Positions 1 to 7,741 of a stretch of DNA of 64,000 bases are shown in pieces (the stretch's first letter is position 1; the number at the start of each line of letters is the position of its first letter). Below the pieces are notes generated by a model that had not been told where the DNA came from, ran no database searches, and worked only from the letters and a program-made list of their open reading frames with translations. The position numbers and the translations under genes were made by a program. Source of the stretch: JAHEGP01 sp963792875 (lineage in GTDB: Bacteria > Pseudomonadota > Gammaproteobacteria > Pseudomonadales > JAHEGP01); NCBI GenBank assembly GCA_963792875.1, contig CAWBXV010000002.1, positions 434,001-498,000 of the forward strand, read 5' to 3'.

Positions 1-95
1 GCGCAGACGCGGCGCAGTTCCCGCTTGAGTATCGCTTTGGCGTGGCTGTCGTCGCGGATCGGCTGGCGGGTATTCCATGCTGCGACAGCGTGCAT
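1..95 (-). CDS. 5' part of an unrecognised protein, cut by the left edge
   Basis: A reading frame opens with ATG at position 95 on the minus strand, 8 nt after a perfect AGGAGG ribosome binding site, and stays open for 31 codons to the window edge. The visible N-terminus (MHAVAAWNTRQPIRDDSHAK) is hydrophilic with no signal peptide. It lies downstream of, and in the same direction as, the membrane glycosyltransferase gene, so the two could be cotranscribed. Too little is present to name a family; the call rests on the ribosome binding site and open frame only. Confidence 0.5.
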   Translation of the reverse strand, partial: MHAVAAWNTRQPIRDDSHAKAILKRELRRVC

Positions 96-279
96 GCACT
101 GTTCCTCCTGCTGCGGGTAGACCTCGCCCGGTTTGCGCGGCCTCGCGAGGGTGTCGGTCGATCCGGCCGGGCGCCGCTGCGCCTGCGCCGTTGGCCGGCG
201 CGCAGCCGCGAACGGGGCGCGCATTAAAAGCCGGTTCGCCCGCGCATGCCACGGGTGGATATCCGTACACGTCGATTTT

Positions 280-1344
280 TCAGGCAGGTCGAACGCAGTG
301 GGTCCGAAGGTTGTGGCCGATGGTCGCAAGCAGAAGCACCGCGACGGCGACGGTTGACCTCGGGCCGCGCACGAGCATCAGCAAGAACAAGGGCATTATC
401 AGTGTGACGGGAAGATAGTACACCTGAATGTCGCCGATGTCGTAGCTCGCAGAGAACAGGGTGTGGCTGAGCACGAAGATGCCGAGATAGACGATGCAGC
501 GTCTCCTCGCCGCATCGAAAGTCCAGGTTCGGAAGAAGAAAATCGCCGACAGACACAGCGCAAACAACAGCGGGTTGAACTCATCCGTAGCGAGGCGCTT
601 CGCCATGGTCGCCAGGCCCTGCAACGGATCGTTGGCGAACAGTTGGCTCTCGAACTGGCCACCGGTAGCGTAGTCGACAAGCCGTGCCAGTGAAGCATGG
701 GAACCGAGGAACTCCAGATAGCCGCCCGGCAGGTGGGAGAGATACAGCAGATAGAGGTACTGGCTTGCGCCGAGGAACACACAGACCGCGACCCACAGCA
801 GCCACCGCAGCTCGCAGAAGACACCCCTGTCCGTGCTCCATACCAGATACACCATGGAGGGCAGCAAGGTGATCATCATCAGATGGTTGCCGAAGCTTAG
901 TGCATAGCATGCACAGGCCAGCATCAGATAGCCGCGGCGCCGGCTCAGTGCAAACTGCACCATCGCCAAATGCACCACACTGAGCAGCAAGAGGTGCAGC
1001 GCGTAGACCTCAGGCTCGGTGGCCTGCGTCCAAAACGTGAACGTCGTCCCCGCCGCGGCAACGGCGAGCAGGCTCCCGAGGCGACTTCCTAGCAGCAGGC
1101 CTCCCATGCGGTAGGTGAGCCACAGCGCTCCCACAGCGCAGAGCAGGGAGAACACATCGAGTCGCTCCGGACCGGGGACGAAGGTCAGGTAGCGCGATGC
1201 CAACTCCGACAGCGCCAGGTATAACGGATAGCCGGTCGAATGCGGCGTGCCGTTGGCCGCCCAGAGAAACTGCCACTTGATGGAGTCGCCGTAGTTTACC
1301 CACCCCCCAGGTGCCGCCACTGGGCGAAGACCGACGCCGGACAA
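280..1344 (-). CDS. DUF2723/PMT-type membrane glycosyltransferase, apparently 5'-truncated
   Basis: The 354-residue protein is very hydrophobic with roughly nine membrane helices. Near the N-terminus it carries the DUF2723 hallmark: an acidic loop (NYGDSIKWQ) followed by HSTGYPLYLALSE, corresponding to the GDSGE...HPPGYPLY region of lipid-linked sugar (mannosyl-like) transferases of the inner membrane. Family members normally have a first transmembrane helix before that loop; here only about 18 low-complexity residues precede it, no ribosome binding site is evident, and a dispersed repeat element lies just upstream. I infer loss of the 5' end, so activity is doubtful. The C-terminal region is short compared with many relatives. 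Confidence 0.7.
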   Translation of the reverse strand: MSGVGLRPVAAPGGWVNYGDSIKWQFLWAANGTPHSTGYPLYLALSELASRYLTFVPGPERLDVFSLLCAVGALWLTYRMGGLLLGSRLGSLLAVAAAGTTFTFWTQATEPEVYALHLLLLSVVHLAMVQFALSRRRGYLMLACACYALSFGNHLMMITLLPSMVYLVWSTDRGVFCELRWLLWVAVCVFLGASQYLYLLYLSHLPGGYLEFLGSHASLARLVDYATGGQFESQLFANDPLQGLATMAKRLATDEFNPLLFALCLSAIFFFRTWTFDAARRRCIVYLGIFVLSHTLFSASYDIGDIQVYYLPVTLIMPLFLLMLVRGPRSTVAVAVLLLATIGHNLRTHCVRPA

Positions 1345-1692
1345 GGCCGCGAGGGTTCAGGGCTTCCCGACGTGAGCCAGGGCTCCGCCCCCGGATCGCC
1401 CTGTCAGCCAGGGCCGCGCCGACTATCCCCACAATCTGTGGACAACTCTGGGAGCAAGGTGTCCACAGCCGCGCCTGAGCGCTGCCCGGTGCCGCCCCGG
1501 CAGATCTGGTCATTTTTTGTTCAGCCAGGGGGGGGGCCGGCGGCAGGCCAGGTGGCGCAGCGCAGGCTCGCGACAGCGCCGGCGCCGCCCGCAGGATGCA
1601 ACTGGCGGTTGTATTGCGGGGGCAGGAGGGTTTCAATCGGCACATCGGGTCAAGCACTTCACTTACGGACTCGAGACAGCAGAGGACAGGTT
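1345..1692. other. Intergenic region with repeat copy 1 and the dehydrogenase leader
   Basis: No credible gene is visible in these 348 bases. They separate the truncated DUF2723 gene (minus) from the acyl-CoA dehydrogenase (plus). The only structure I see is dispersed repeat copy 1 (about 1420-1526). The long open frames crossing it are compositional shadows rich in Arg, Pro and Ala. Confidence 0.6.
1420..1526 (+). repeat. Dispersed DnaA-box-like intergenic repeat, copy 1
   Basis: One of four related elements of about 105 bp in the window. It begins with a degenerate TATCCCCACA...TGTGGACAA palindrome, continues with TCTG and a second half-site (GGTGTCCACAGC), then GAGCGCTGCCCGG, and ends with a T-rich tail (GGTCATTTTTTGTTCAGCC). 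It is closest to copy 2 (7252-7357), sharing CTGTGGACAACTCTG, TGTCCACAGC and GAGCGCTGCCCGG. Its palindromes are degenerate compared with copies 3 and 4. Confidence 0.75.
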
Positions 1693-2904
1693 ATGGATTT
1701 CGAATACTCTGAGAAGGTCACCCGGCTGATTGCCCGGCTGCGCGCTTTCATGGACGAACACGTGTATCCGCATGAAGCGGAGATGGAGCGGCAGGTCGAG
1801 GCCGATCCCTGGAATACGCCCCCGTTGATGGAGGCGCTCAAGGCCAGGGCCCGCGCCGCCGGGCTGTGGAATCTGTTTCTGCCGCCGAGCTACGGCCACT
1901 ACAGCGGCGGTCTGACCACGCTGGAATACGCGCCGCTGGCGGAAGAGATGGGCAGGGTGTTCTGGGCGCCCGAAGTTTTCAACTGCGCCGCGCCGGACAC
2001 GGGCAATATGGAAGTGCTGGCCAGATACGGCAGCGAGGCGCAGCAGAAGGAGTGGCTGGAGCCCCTGCTGGACGGCAGCATCCGCAGCGCCTTCGCCATG
2101 ACCGAGCCCGATGTGGCCTCCAGCGACGCCACCAATATCGCAACCCGCATCGAGCGCGACGGCGACCACTATGTCATCAACGGCCGCAAATTCTACATCT
2201 CCGGCGCCTGCCGCAGGCAGTGCGCGATCCTGATCGTGATGGGCAAGACCGACCCCGCCAACGCCAACCGCCACCTGCAGCAGTCGCAGGTGCTGGTGCC
2301 CGTGGACACACCGGGCGTGACCGTGGTGCGCCCGATGCAGGTATTCGGCTACAACGACGCGCCCGAAGGACATGCCGAGATACTGTTCGACAACGTGCGC
2401 GTGCCCGTCGCAAATCTGATTCTCGGCGAGGGCCGCGGTTTCGAGATCGCGCAGGGCCGCCTCGGTCCGGGCCGCATCCACCACTGCATGCGCTCGGTCG
2501 GCGCGGCACAGCGGGCGCTGGAGCTGATGTGTCAGCGCGCCGGCGAGCGCGTCGTCTTCGGCCAGCCGCTGAACAGGAATCAATCCGTGCGCGAAGACAT
2601 CGCCCGCTCCGCCTGCCAGATCGAGCAGGCGCGGCTGCTGACCTTGAAGGCCGCCGCCAGAATGGATCAGGCCGGCAACAAGGAGGCGCAGGATCTGATC
2701 GCCATGATAAAGATCGTGGCGCCCAACGTCGCCCTGGAGGTCCTGGATCGCGCCATTCAGATTCACGGCGCGGTCGGCGTCAGTCAGGATACCTTCCTGG
2801 CGCACCAGTTTGCGGGCCAGCGCACCCTGCGCCTGGCCGACGGGCCGGATCAGGTCCACCTGATGCAGCTGGGTCGAAATCTGGCCAGGCGCTACACGCA
2901 GTAA
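1693..2904 (+). CDS. Acyl-CoA dehydrogenase (ACAD10/11-like C-terminal type)
   Basis: The 403-residue protein is a complete FAD-dependent acyl-CoA dehydrogenase, catalysing alpha,beta-desaturation of an acyl-CoA. The FAD/substrate motif AFAMTEPDVASSDATN lies near residues 134-149 and is followed by the mid-domain signatures NGRKFYISGA and FDNVRVP, then a C-terminal helical domain with QIHGAVGVSQ. I chose ATG 1693 because homology begins there (MDFEYSEKV); upstream codons in the same open frame cross the repeat and are low-complexity. An APH-fold kinase gene starts 15 nt after the stop. In animal ACAD10/11 the kinase and dehydrogenase modules are fused, so the pair probably handles 4-hydroxyacyl-CoAs together; that role is inferred by analogy. 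Confidence 0.93.
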   Translation: MDFEYSEKVTRLIARLRAFMDEHVYPHEAEMERQVEADPWNTPPLMEALKARARAAGLWNLFLPPSYGHYSGGLTTLEYAPLAEEMGRVFWAPEVFNCAAPDTGNMEVLARYGSEAQQKEWLEPLLDGSIRSAFAMTEPDVASSDATNIATRIERDGDHYVINGRKFYISGACRRQCAILIVMGKTDPANANRHLQQSQVLVPVDTPGVTVVRPMQVFGYNDAPEGHAEILFDNVRVPVANLILGEGRGFEIAQGRLGPGRIHHCMRSVGAAQRALELMCQRAGERVVFGQPLNRNQSVREDIARSACQIEQARLLTLKAAARMDQAGNKEAQDLIAMIKIVAPNVALEVLDRAIQIHGAVGVSQDTFLAHQFAGQRTLRLADGPDQVHLMQLGRNLARRYTQ

Positions 2905-2919
2905 TTACCGGATGCAGAC

Positions 2920-3963
2920 ATGACCGACAGAGCACCGCTAGACAGGCTCGACGCCAGGGCGCTCGCGCCTTATCTGGAGCAGCACGTCGCCGGCTTCAAA
3001 GGGCCGTTCCAGGCCGAGAAATTCGCCGGCGGGCAATCCAATCCCACCTTCAAACTCACCGCGCGCTCGGGCGTCTACGTGCTGCGCCGGCAGCCGCCGG
3101 GTGCGCTGCTGAAATCCGCACACGCCGTGGACCGCGAATACCGGGTCACGCGTGCGCTGGCCGATACCGGGGTGCCGGTGGCCAGGGTCTTTCACCTGTG
3201 CGAAGACCCGGCCGTGATCGGTTCACTTTTTTATGTCATGGAGTATTGCGACGGCAAGGTCTACTGGGGCGCGGCGCTGCCGGAAGCGCGCGACGGGCAG
3301 CAGCGCGCGGCCATGTACGACGAGATGAACCGCGTACTGGCCGCCCTGCACCAGGTCGATATCGAGGCGGTCGGCCTGGCTGATTTCGGCAGACCGAGCC
3401 ATTACTTCGACCGCCAGTGGCAGCGCTGGAGCGCGCAGTACGCGGCGTCCGCACTGGCGCCGGTTGCCGCGATGGATGAACTGATGGCGCAGCTGCCCCG
3501 CTTCATGCCCCCCGACGACGGCAAGGTCGCCCTCGTCCACGGCGATTATCGCCTGGATAATCTCATGTTCAGCCACGACAACAGCCGCATCATCGCCGTG
3601 CTCGACTGGGAGCTCTCCACCCTCGGCCACCCCTATGCCGACCTGGCCTATCAGTGCATGCAGATGCGCCTGCCCCACTCGAGCGACCACACCAGCATGT
3701 CCGGCTTGCTGGGTCTGGATCGGCGCAGCCTGGGCATTCCGTCCGAGGCGGACTACGTGGCGCGCTACTGCCAGCGCATGGGCATCGCGCACATCGATCA
3801 CTGGCAGTTCTATCTGGCCTTCAGCTTTTTCCGCCTGGCGGCCATCGCGCAGGGCGTGGCCAAGCGCGCCAGCCAGGGCAATGCGTCCAATCAACGGGCG
3901 GCAGCGGCGGGCGCAATGGTTGCACCGCTCGCTGAGGCTGCCCTGGCCTGCCTCAACGAGTAG
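2920..3963 (+). CDS. Phosphotransferase (APH family), ACAD10/11 N-domain-like
   Basis: The 347-residue protein has the aminoglycoside-phosphotransferase/choline-kinase fold. It shows an N-lobe (GGQSNPTFKL, YVLRRQPPG), the catalytic Brenner motif HGDYRLDNLMF with H207 and D209, and the metal-binding VLDWELSTLGHPYADLAY with D229. Its full-length match to the kinase half of ACAD11, together with an acyl-CoA dehydrogenase 15 nt upstream, argues for phosphorylation of a hydroxylated acyl-CoA rather than drug resistance. The enzyme should be cytoplasmic. The gene ends just before the convergent yciA gene. Confidence 0.92.
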   Translation: MTDRAPLDRLDARALAPYLEQHVAGFKGPFQAEKFAGGQSNPTFKLTARSGVYVLRRQPPGALLKSAHAVDREYRVTRALADTGVPVARVFHLCEDPAVIGSLFYVMEYCDGKVYWGAALPEARDGQQRAAMYDEMNRVLAALHQVDIEAVGLADFGRPSHYFDRQWQRWSAQYAASALAPVAAMDELMAQLPRFMPPDDGKVALVHGDYRLDNLMFSHDNSRIIAVLDWELSTLGHPYADLAYQCMQMRLPHSSDHTSMSGLLGLDRRSLGIPSEADYVARYCQRMGIAHIDHWQFYLAFSFFRLAAIAQGVAKRASQGNASNQRAAAAGAMVAPLAEAALACLNE

Positions 3964-4019
3964 TCAGCCGGCGTGTGCGGGCGGCCCCCCGGATGGCCGC
4001 AGCCAGGGGGGGCGAGCTA

Positions 4020-4415
4020 TTATTTTTCCACCGCGCGGGATCGGCCCTGGCCATCGATGGCGACGTAGGTAAACACGCCTTCGGTGACACAGTAGCGCTC
4101 GCCCCGGGGTTCCGTCAGCACAGGTTTGACCCAGACCTGCAGGTGGATCGTCATGGAGCTGCGCCCGACCCGGGCGCAGTGGCCGTAACAGCACACGACG
4201 TCGCCCACCTTCACCGGCCGGTGGAAGGTCATGCCGTTCACCGATACCGTCACCACGCGGCCATTGGCGATCTCCTTGGCCAGGATGCCGCCGGCGATAT
4301 CCATCTGCGACATGATCCAGCCACCGAAAATATCGCCATTGGCGTTGGTGTCCGCCGGCATGGCCAGGGTCCGCAGCAATAACGATCCCTGCGGGATGCG
4401 TTCCGTCTCAGTCAT
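4020..4415 (-). CDS. yciA: Acyl-CoA thioesterase YciA
   Basis: This 131-residue single hotdog-fold protein matches YciA in length and motifs: TLAMPADTNANGDIFGGWIMSQMD contains the catalytic Asn/Asp region of the family, followed by VVTVSVNGMTFHRPVKVGDVV. YciA hydrolyses a broad range of short to long acyl-CoAs and acts in the cytoplasm as a hexamer, recovering free CoA. It is convergent with the acyl-CoA dehydrogenase/kinase pair and diverges from the Gfo/Idh gene. No dedicated regulator is seen. Confidence 0.95.
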   Translation of the reverse strand: MTETERIPQGSLLLRTLAMPADTNANGDIFGGWIMSQMDIAGGILAKEIANGRVVTVSVNGMTFHRPVKVGDVVCCYGHCARVGRSSMTIHLQVWVKPVLTEPRGERYCVTEGVFTYVAIDGQGRSRAVEK

Positions 4416-4462
4416 GTTCCGCCCCCAGGGCTTTCCGTCGAGTGGCTTCAGTGTACCAAATA

Positions 4463-4501
4463 GGGGACAGATGTATCGATGCCCATAACAATCCTGTCCC
4501 C
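4463..4501. repeat. REP-like inverted repeat (GGGGACAG / CTGTCCCC)
   Basis: An 8-bp perfect inverted repeat, GGGGACAG at 4463-4470 and CTGTCCCC at 4494-4501, lies in the divergent intergenic region between yciA and the Gfo/Idh gene. The left arm sits in the context AAATAGGGGACAGA, which from memory resembles the ends of REP elements mobilised by REP-associated tyrosine transposases in gammaproteobacteria. No such transposase is in the window. It could instead be an operator or an RNA hairpin. Confidence 0.45.
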
Positions 4502-4627
4502 GGCGACAGCGCCGCTCGCATGGCGGCGGCGCGGTTGAGAATGACCGCGAAAGGCATTATGGTAGCGCCCGCTCCGCACGGCGGGCGACGCACGGCAAAC
4601 CAGCAAGGCACTCGGGGTATACAGCAC

Positions 4628-5728
4628 ATGACTGCAGGCCATGACAGGATTCTGGGCGCCGCGATCGTCGGCACGGGCTTCGGCGTACTGACTCACCTCA
4701 GGGCGCTGCGCAAGGCGGATATCGAGGTGCGCGCCCTGGTCGGCCGCGATCCGGAGAAGACCCGCGATCGCGCCCGGCGCTGTGGCGTGCCGCTCGCGCT
4801 GACCAGCCTGGAGGAGGCCCTGGCGCTGCCCGGCGTCGACATCGTCACCATCGCGACCCCGCCCCACACCCACGCCGCCATCGCCATCGCGGCGGCGCAG
4901 GCCGGCAAGCACATCTTCTGCGAGAAGCCCTTCGCGCGCGATGCCCAGGAGGCCCGGGCCATGCTGGACGCGGCCGAGGCAGCCGGCGTCGTCCACCTGC
5001 TGGGCACCGAGTTCCGCGGCGCGACGGGGCAGGCCCTGGCGACCCGCGCCATCCGCCAGGGCGTCATCGGCGAGCCCCGGCTGGCGACGTTCATGATGCA
5101 CGTGCCGGTGCTGGCCGACCCCCGCGCCGAGGTGCCCGCGTGGTGGGCATCCGCCGAGGACGGCGGCGGCTGGCTGGGAGCCTACGCGCCGCACCTGATC
5201 GATCAGGTGCTGGCGACCTTCGGCCCGATCGTCGGGGTCAGCGCCTCGCTGTCGCTGATCGCCGACCACCCGTGGTCCGCGGAGGACAGTTTCACGGTTC
5301 ACTTCCGCACCGCCAGCGGCGTCGCGGGCATAATGCAGAGCACCGCCGGCAGCTGGGGCCCGATGCTGGTCAGTACCCGCTTCACCGGCACCGCCGGCAC
5401 GCTGTGGCTGGAGGGCGAGCGCGTGCGGGTCGCCGACGCCGGCGGCGTGCGCGAGCTGCCGGTGCCCGAAGACCTGCTCAATCCGCCGCCCGAGCCCGTC
5501 CCCGCGGAGTTCATGCACACCACCTACGACTACCTGCACGCCGCGGGCTTCGACCTGGCGCCCTGCACCAGGCTGTTCCGCGCCATGCGGGACCGCATCC
5601 TGGGGCTGCCCGCGCCGGACGACCCGGCGCCAGCCACCTTTGCCGACGGGCTGGCGGGCCAGCGCGTGCTGGACGCCATCAGGCGCTCCGCTCAAAGCGG
5701 CGAATGGATCGCCATCGGCAGCGATTGA
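4628..5728 (+). CDS. Gfo/Idh/MocA-family NAD(P)-dependent oxidoreductase
   Basis: This 366-residue protein has an N-terminal Rossmann domain (AAIVGTGFGVLTHLRAL, about residues 10-26), the family motif CEKPFA (Glu near residue 99, the Lys being the conserved catalytic/cofactor residue), and a C-terminal alpha/beta substrate domain. Family members oxidise or reduce sugars, inositols, biliverdin or other polyols; the substrate cannot be read from sequence. I chose ATG 4628 because homology begins there (MTAGHDRILGAAIVG); the open frame extends upstream across the REP-like hairpin without family similarity. It is followed 202 nt later by an epimerase-like gene in the same direction. Confidence 0.9.
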   Translation: MTAGHDRILGAAIVGTGFGVLTHLRALRKADIEVRALVGRDPEKTRDRARRCGVPLALTSLEEALALPGVDIVTIATPPHTHAAIAIAAAQAGKHIFCEKPFARDAQEARAMLDAAEAAGVVHLLGTEFRGATGQALATRAIRQGVIGEPRLATFMMHVPVLADPRAEVPAWWASAEDGGGWLGAYAPHLIDQVLATFGPIVGVSASLSLIADHPWSAEDSFTVHFRTASGVAGIMQSTAGSWGPMLVSTRFTGTAGTLWLEGERVRVADAGGVRELPVPEDLLNPPPEPVPAEFMHTTYDYLHAAGFDLAPCTRLFRAMRDRILGLPAPDDPAPATFADGLAGQRVLDAIRRSAQSGEWIAIGSD

Positions 5729-5930
5729 GCGGCGCCGGGCACGCGCAGCGCAAGCGACGGGAGCCGGCGCCAGCGCGCAGGCGCCCCGATGCCAGCGGGC
5801 GCCAGCTGCCGGGATGAGCCTGGCGGGCCACGGCGGCGCGGGCTCGTGCCGGCCTCGCCCGCAGACCGCGCGGGCCTGACGAGGCGCCACCGCCGCGGAC
5901 CCCGCAACACCGCACCGATTGAGGAATCTC

Positions 5931-6917
5931 ATGGCAGAGGCAAGCACGCTCGTGATGGGCGGCAGCGGCTTTCTGGGCAGTCACGTCGTCAGCAGCCTGG
6001 TCGAGCGCGGCGAAGCGGTGCGCATGCTGGTGCGCGAGTCCAGCGACACCAGCGCCACCGATCACCTGGCCATCGAGCGGGTCTACGGCGACGTGATGGA
6101 CCCCGCGAGTCTGCGGGCGGCGCTGCAGGGCTGCCGGCGCGTGTACTACTGCGTGGTCGACACCCGGGCCTGGCTGCGCGACCCGGCGCCGCTGTACGCC
6201 ACCAACGTCCAGGGGCTGACCAACACCCTGGAGGCGGCGCTGGCGCAGGGCGTCGACCGCTTCGTCTATACCAGCACCTACGCCACCATCGGCCTCAACC
6301 CCGCCGGCCCCTCGACCGAGCAGGACGCCTGCAACTGGCTGGACCAGGCGCCGGAGTACGTGCGCTGCCGGGTGGCCGCCGAGGCGCTGTTGCTCGCGTA
6401 CTGCCGCGACCGCGGACTGCCCGGCGTGGCCTGCTGCGTGGGCAACACCTATGGCGCCGGCGATACACAACCCACCCCGCACGGCAATCTCATCAAGCAG
6501 GTCGCCCTGGGCCGCCTGCCGGCCTACTGGGACGGGGGAGGCCCCACCCTCAATATCCGGGACGCCGCCGAGGGCATGATCGCCGCCGCCGAGCGCGGCC
6601 GGGTGGGCGAGCGCTATATCCTGGGCGGGCCGTATATCGACTATCGATCGCTGTTCGCCATGGCCGCCAAGGCGGCCGGCCGCAGCCCGCCCCGACTGCG
6701 CATAGCGACCCCCGTGCTGCGCTGGATGTCACGCTGCGCCGAGGCCGCCAGCAGACCGCTGGGGCTGGAGAACCTGCTGAACGCGGACGCCATCGCCTGC
6801 TGCCAGCGCCTGCCCGCGGTCGACTGCGGCAAGGCCCTGCGGGAGCTGGGCTGGCGCGCCGGCGAGCCGGAGCAGGCCATACGGGAAGCCGTCGCCTGGT
6901 ACCTGGCGCACCCCTGA
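5931..6917 (+). CDS. Extended SDR (NAD-dependent epimerase/dehydratase family)
   Basis: This 328-residue protein has the extended short-chain dehydrogenase fold: GGSGFLGSH (residues 10-18) binds NAD(P), FVYTSTYATIG supplies the active-site Ser/Thr strand, and EYVRCRVAAEALLL occupies the place of the catalytic YxxxK helix. Here Tyr143 is followed by Arg147 rather than Lys, a departure from the canonical motif. It most resembles 3-beta-hydroxysteroid dehydrogenase/dihydroflavonol-reductase-like members, acting on a hydroxy- or keto-substrate. ATG 5931 is preferred over the in-frame TTG at 5919 because TGAGGA lies 5 nt before the ATG. Confidence 0.9.
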   Translation: MAEASTLVMGGSGFLGSHVVSSLVERGEAVRMLVRESSDTSATDHLAIERVYGDVMDPASLRAALQGCRRVYYCVVDTRAWLRDPAPLYATNVQGLTNTLEAALAQGVDRFVYTSTYATIGLNPAGPSTEQDACNWLDQAPEYVRCRVAAEALLLAYCRDRGLPGVACCVGNTYGAGDTQPTPHGNLIKQVALGRLPAYWDGGGPTLNIRDAAEGMIAAAERGRVGERYILGGPYIDYRSLFAMAAKAAGRSPPRLRIATPVLRWMSRCAEAASRPLGLENLLNADAIACCQRLPAVDCGKALRELGWRAGEPEQAIREAVAWYLAHP

Positions 6918-6960
6918 GGGCCGGGTTCATCGGCACCAAAGGGGGTCGAGCCGAAGGCGG

Positions 6961-7152
6961 CTATTCGTCCTCATGCCGCACGGTGACGCTGATGGCGCCG
7001 TCACTGTCCAGCGCCAGCTGGAACTCGATGGGCCTGCAGCATACCTGGCAGTCCTCGATGTACTGCTGCTCCGCGATCGAGCAATCGATCAACACGCTGA
7101 GGCGCTCGCCGCAGTAGGGGCAGTACACCGGGTAGTTCTGCAGTTCATTCAT
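6961..7152 (-). CDS. CPXCG-motif cysteine-rich protein
   Basis: This 63-residue cytoplasmic protein contains a CPYCG motif (residues 11-15) and a second C..CC pair (CQVCC), giving a likely zinc-binding knuckle, with an acidic tail. It matches the small CPXCG-motif cysteine-rich family that is widespread in gammaproteobacteria and has no established function. It stands alone, convergent with the epimerase-like gene. The dispersed repeat copy 2 lies 100 nt upstream of its start. Confidence 0.9.
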   Translation of the reverse strand: MNELQNYPVYCPYCGERLSVLIDCSIAEQQYIEDCQVCCRPIEFQLALDSDGAISVTVRHEDE

Positions 7153-7251
7153 CGTGGCGGGGCTCCGTAGCCAGTGTGCTGCCCGCCATCATCGCACAGC
7201 GCGCCCCCGGCGCAACGGCGGGGCCGCCGGCCGGGCGACGCAGCGACCCGC

Positions 7252-7357
7252 GCTTATCCCCGGATTCTGTGGACAACTCTGGTGGAAAGTTGTCCACAGC
7301 GGCCCTTGAGCGCTGCCCGGCGCAGCCTGGCAGCATCTGAGCAATTTCTGACCAGCC
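7252..7357 (+). repeat. Dispersed DnaA-box-like intergenic repeat, copy 2
   Basis: This copy opens with TTATCCCCGGATTCTGTGGA and continues ACAACTCTG, TTGTCCACAGC, TTGAGCGCTGCCCGG and GCAGCCTGGCAG, and ends with a diverged tail (AATTTCTGACCAGCC). It shares its first half and the GAGCGCTGCCCGG block with copy 1, and the GCAGCCTGG block with copy 4. It lies between the CPXCG gene and the promoter of the N-formylglutamate amidohydrolase leader. Confidence 0.78.
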
Positions 7358-7471
7358 GCGCAGCCCTCGGCGAGCGCGCGACCAGCGCAGCCGGCCGCCG
7401 CCGCGCCGATGCGCCCACCACTGTGCGCATGAACAGGTCGCATTTTCAGGCACACCGCTTTTTCGGCCCCC

Positions 7472-7500
7472 TTGGCAGCGCCCCCCGGCGGGGTTATGAT
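7472..7500 (+). promoter_or_regulatory. Sigma70-type promoter of the structured leader
   Basis: TTGGCA (7472-7477) and TATGAT (7495-7500) are separated by exactly 17 nt, a strong sigma70 arrangement. The predicted start at about 7506-7508 coincides with the first base of a CTCTTG/CAAGAG hairpin, so the transcript would begin directly with structured RNA. The first coding start downstream is at 7661. Confidence 0.65.
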
Positions 7501-7505
7501 CGCCG

Positions 7506-7621
7506 CTCTTGCATCAAGAGTGAGCTGACGCTCCGCCAACCTGCCTCCCGGGCAAGGTGGTCTCCCTTGAGGGGATGTGGCCAGACCGGCAACCAATCGG
7601 GATTCCCGCACCGCGTCAGCT
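7506..7621 (+). ncRNA. Structured RNA leader (four-way junction), unknown class
   Basis: The predicted transcript starts with hairpin CTCTTG-CAT-CAAGAG (7506-7520). A 9-bp closing stem follows: AGCTGACGC (7523-7531) pairs perfectly with GCGTCAGCT (7613-7621). Inside it are three further hairpins: ACCT-GCC/GGC-AGGT (7539-7558), GGTCT/AGACC (7559-7563 with 7583-7587, capped by CCC-TTGA-GGG) and CGGG-ATT-CCCG (7598-7608). A four-way junction with perfect arms just after a good promoter is unlikely to be incidental. The segment GACCGGCAACC recalls one element of S-box/SAM-IV riboswitches, but the rest of those consensuses is not recognised. It could be a riboswitch, a protein-bound leader or an independent small RNA. 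Confidence 0.45.
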
Positions 7622-7660
7622 TCCGATGTGCTTTGTCAGCAACGCACCGGAGGCCCGCCC

Positions 7661-7741
7661 ATGGCGCCGTCAAAGAGCACTGCAGCCCGCCGCCGCCAGC
7701 GGCCGCCACGCCTTGCGCCAGCCGCGGCGGGCGGCTCATGA
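7661..7741 (+). CDS. 26-residue upstream ORF (leader peptide)
   Basis: An ATG at 7661 is preceded by GGAGG with 7-nt spacing, the best ribosome binding site in the region. It opens a 26-codon frame rich in Arg and Ala (with an internal RRRQRPPRL stretch). Its TGA overlaps the ATG of the next gene in an ATGA arrangement, so ribosomes could re-initiate directly on the amidohydrolase gene, which lacks a good binding site of its own. It follows the four-way-junction RNA by 39 nt. It may be a regulatory leader peptide or only a coupling device; no homologue is known to me. Confidence 0.5.
   Translation: MAPSKSTAARRRQRPPRLAPAAAGGS

Noticed and set aside
7506..7660. S-box (SAM-I) or SAM-IV riboswitch
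   Set aside because: The ATCAAGAG start and CCGGCAACC segment look similar, but the conserved P1 pairing, the K-turn sequence and the GGTGC..AATTCC core are missing or out of order, and the downstream gene is not a methionine gene.
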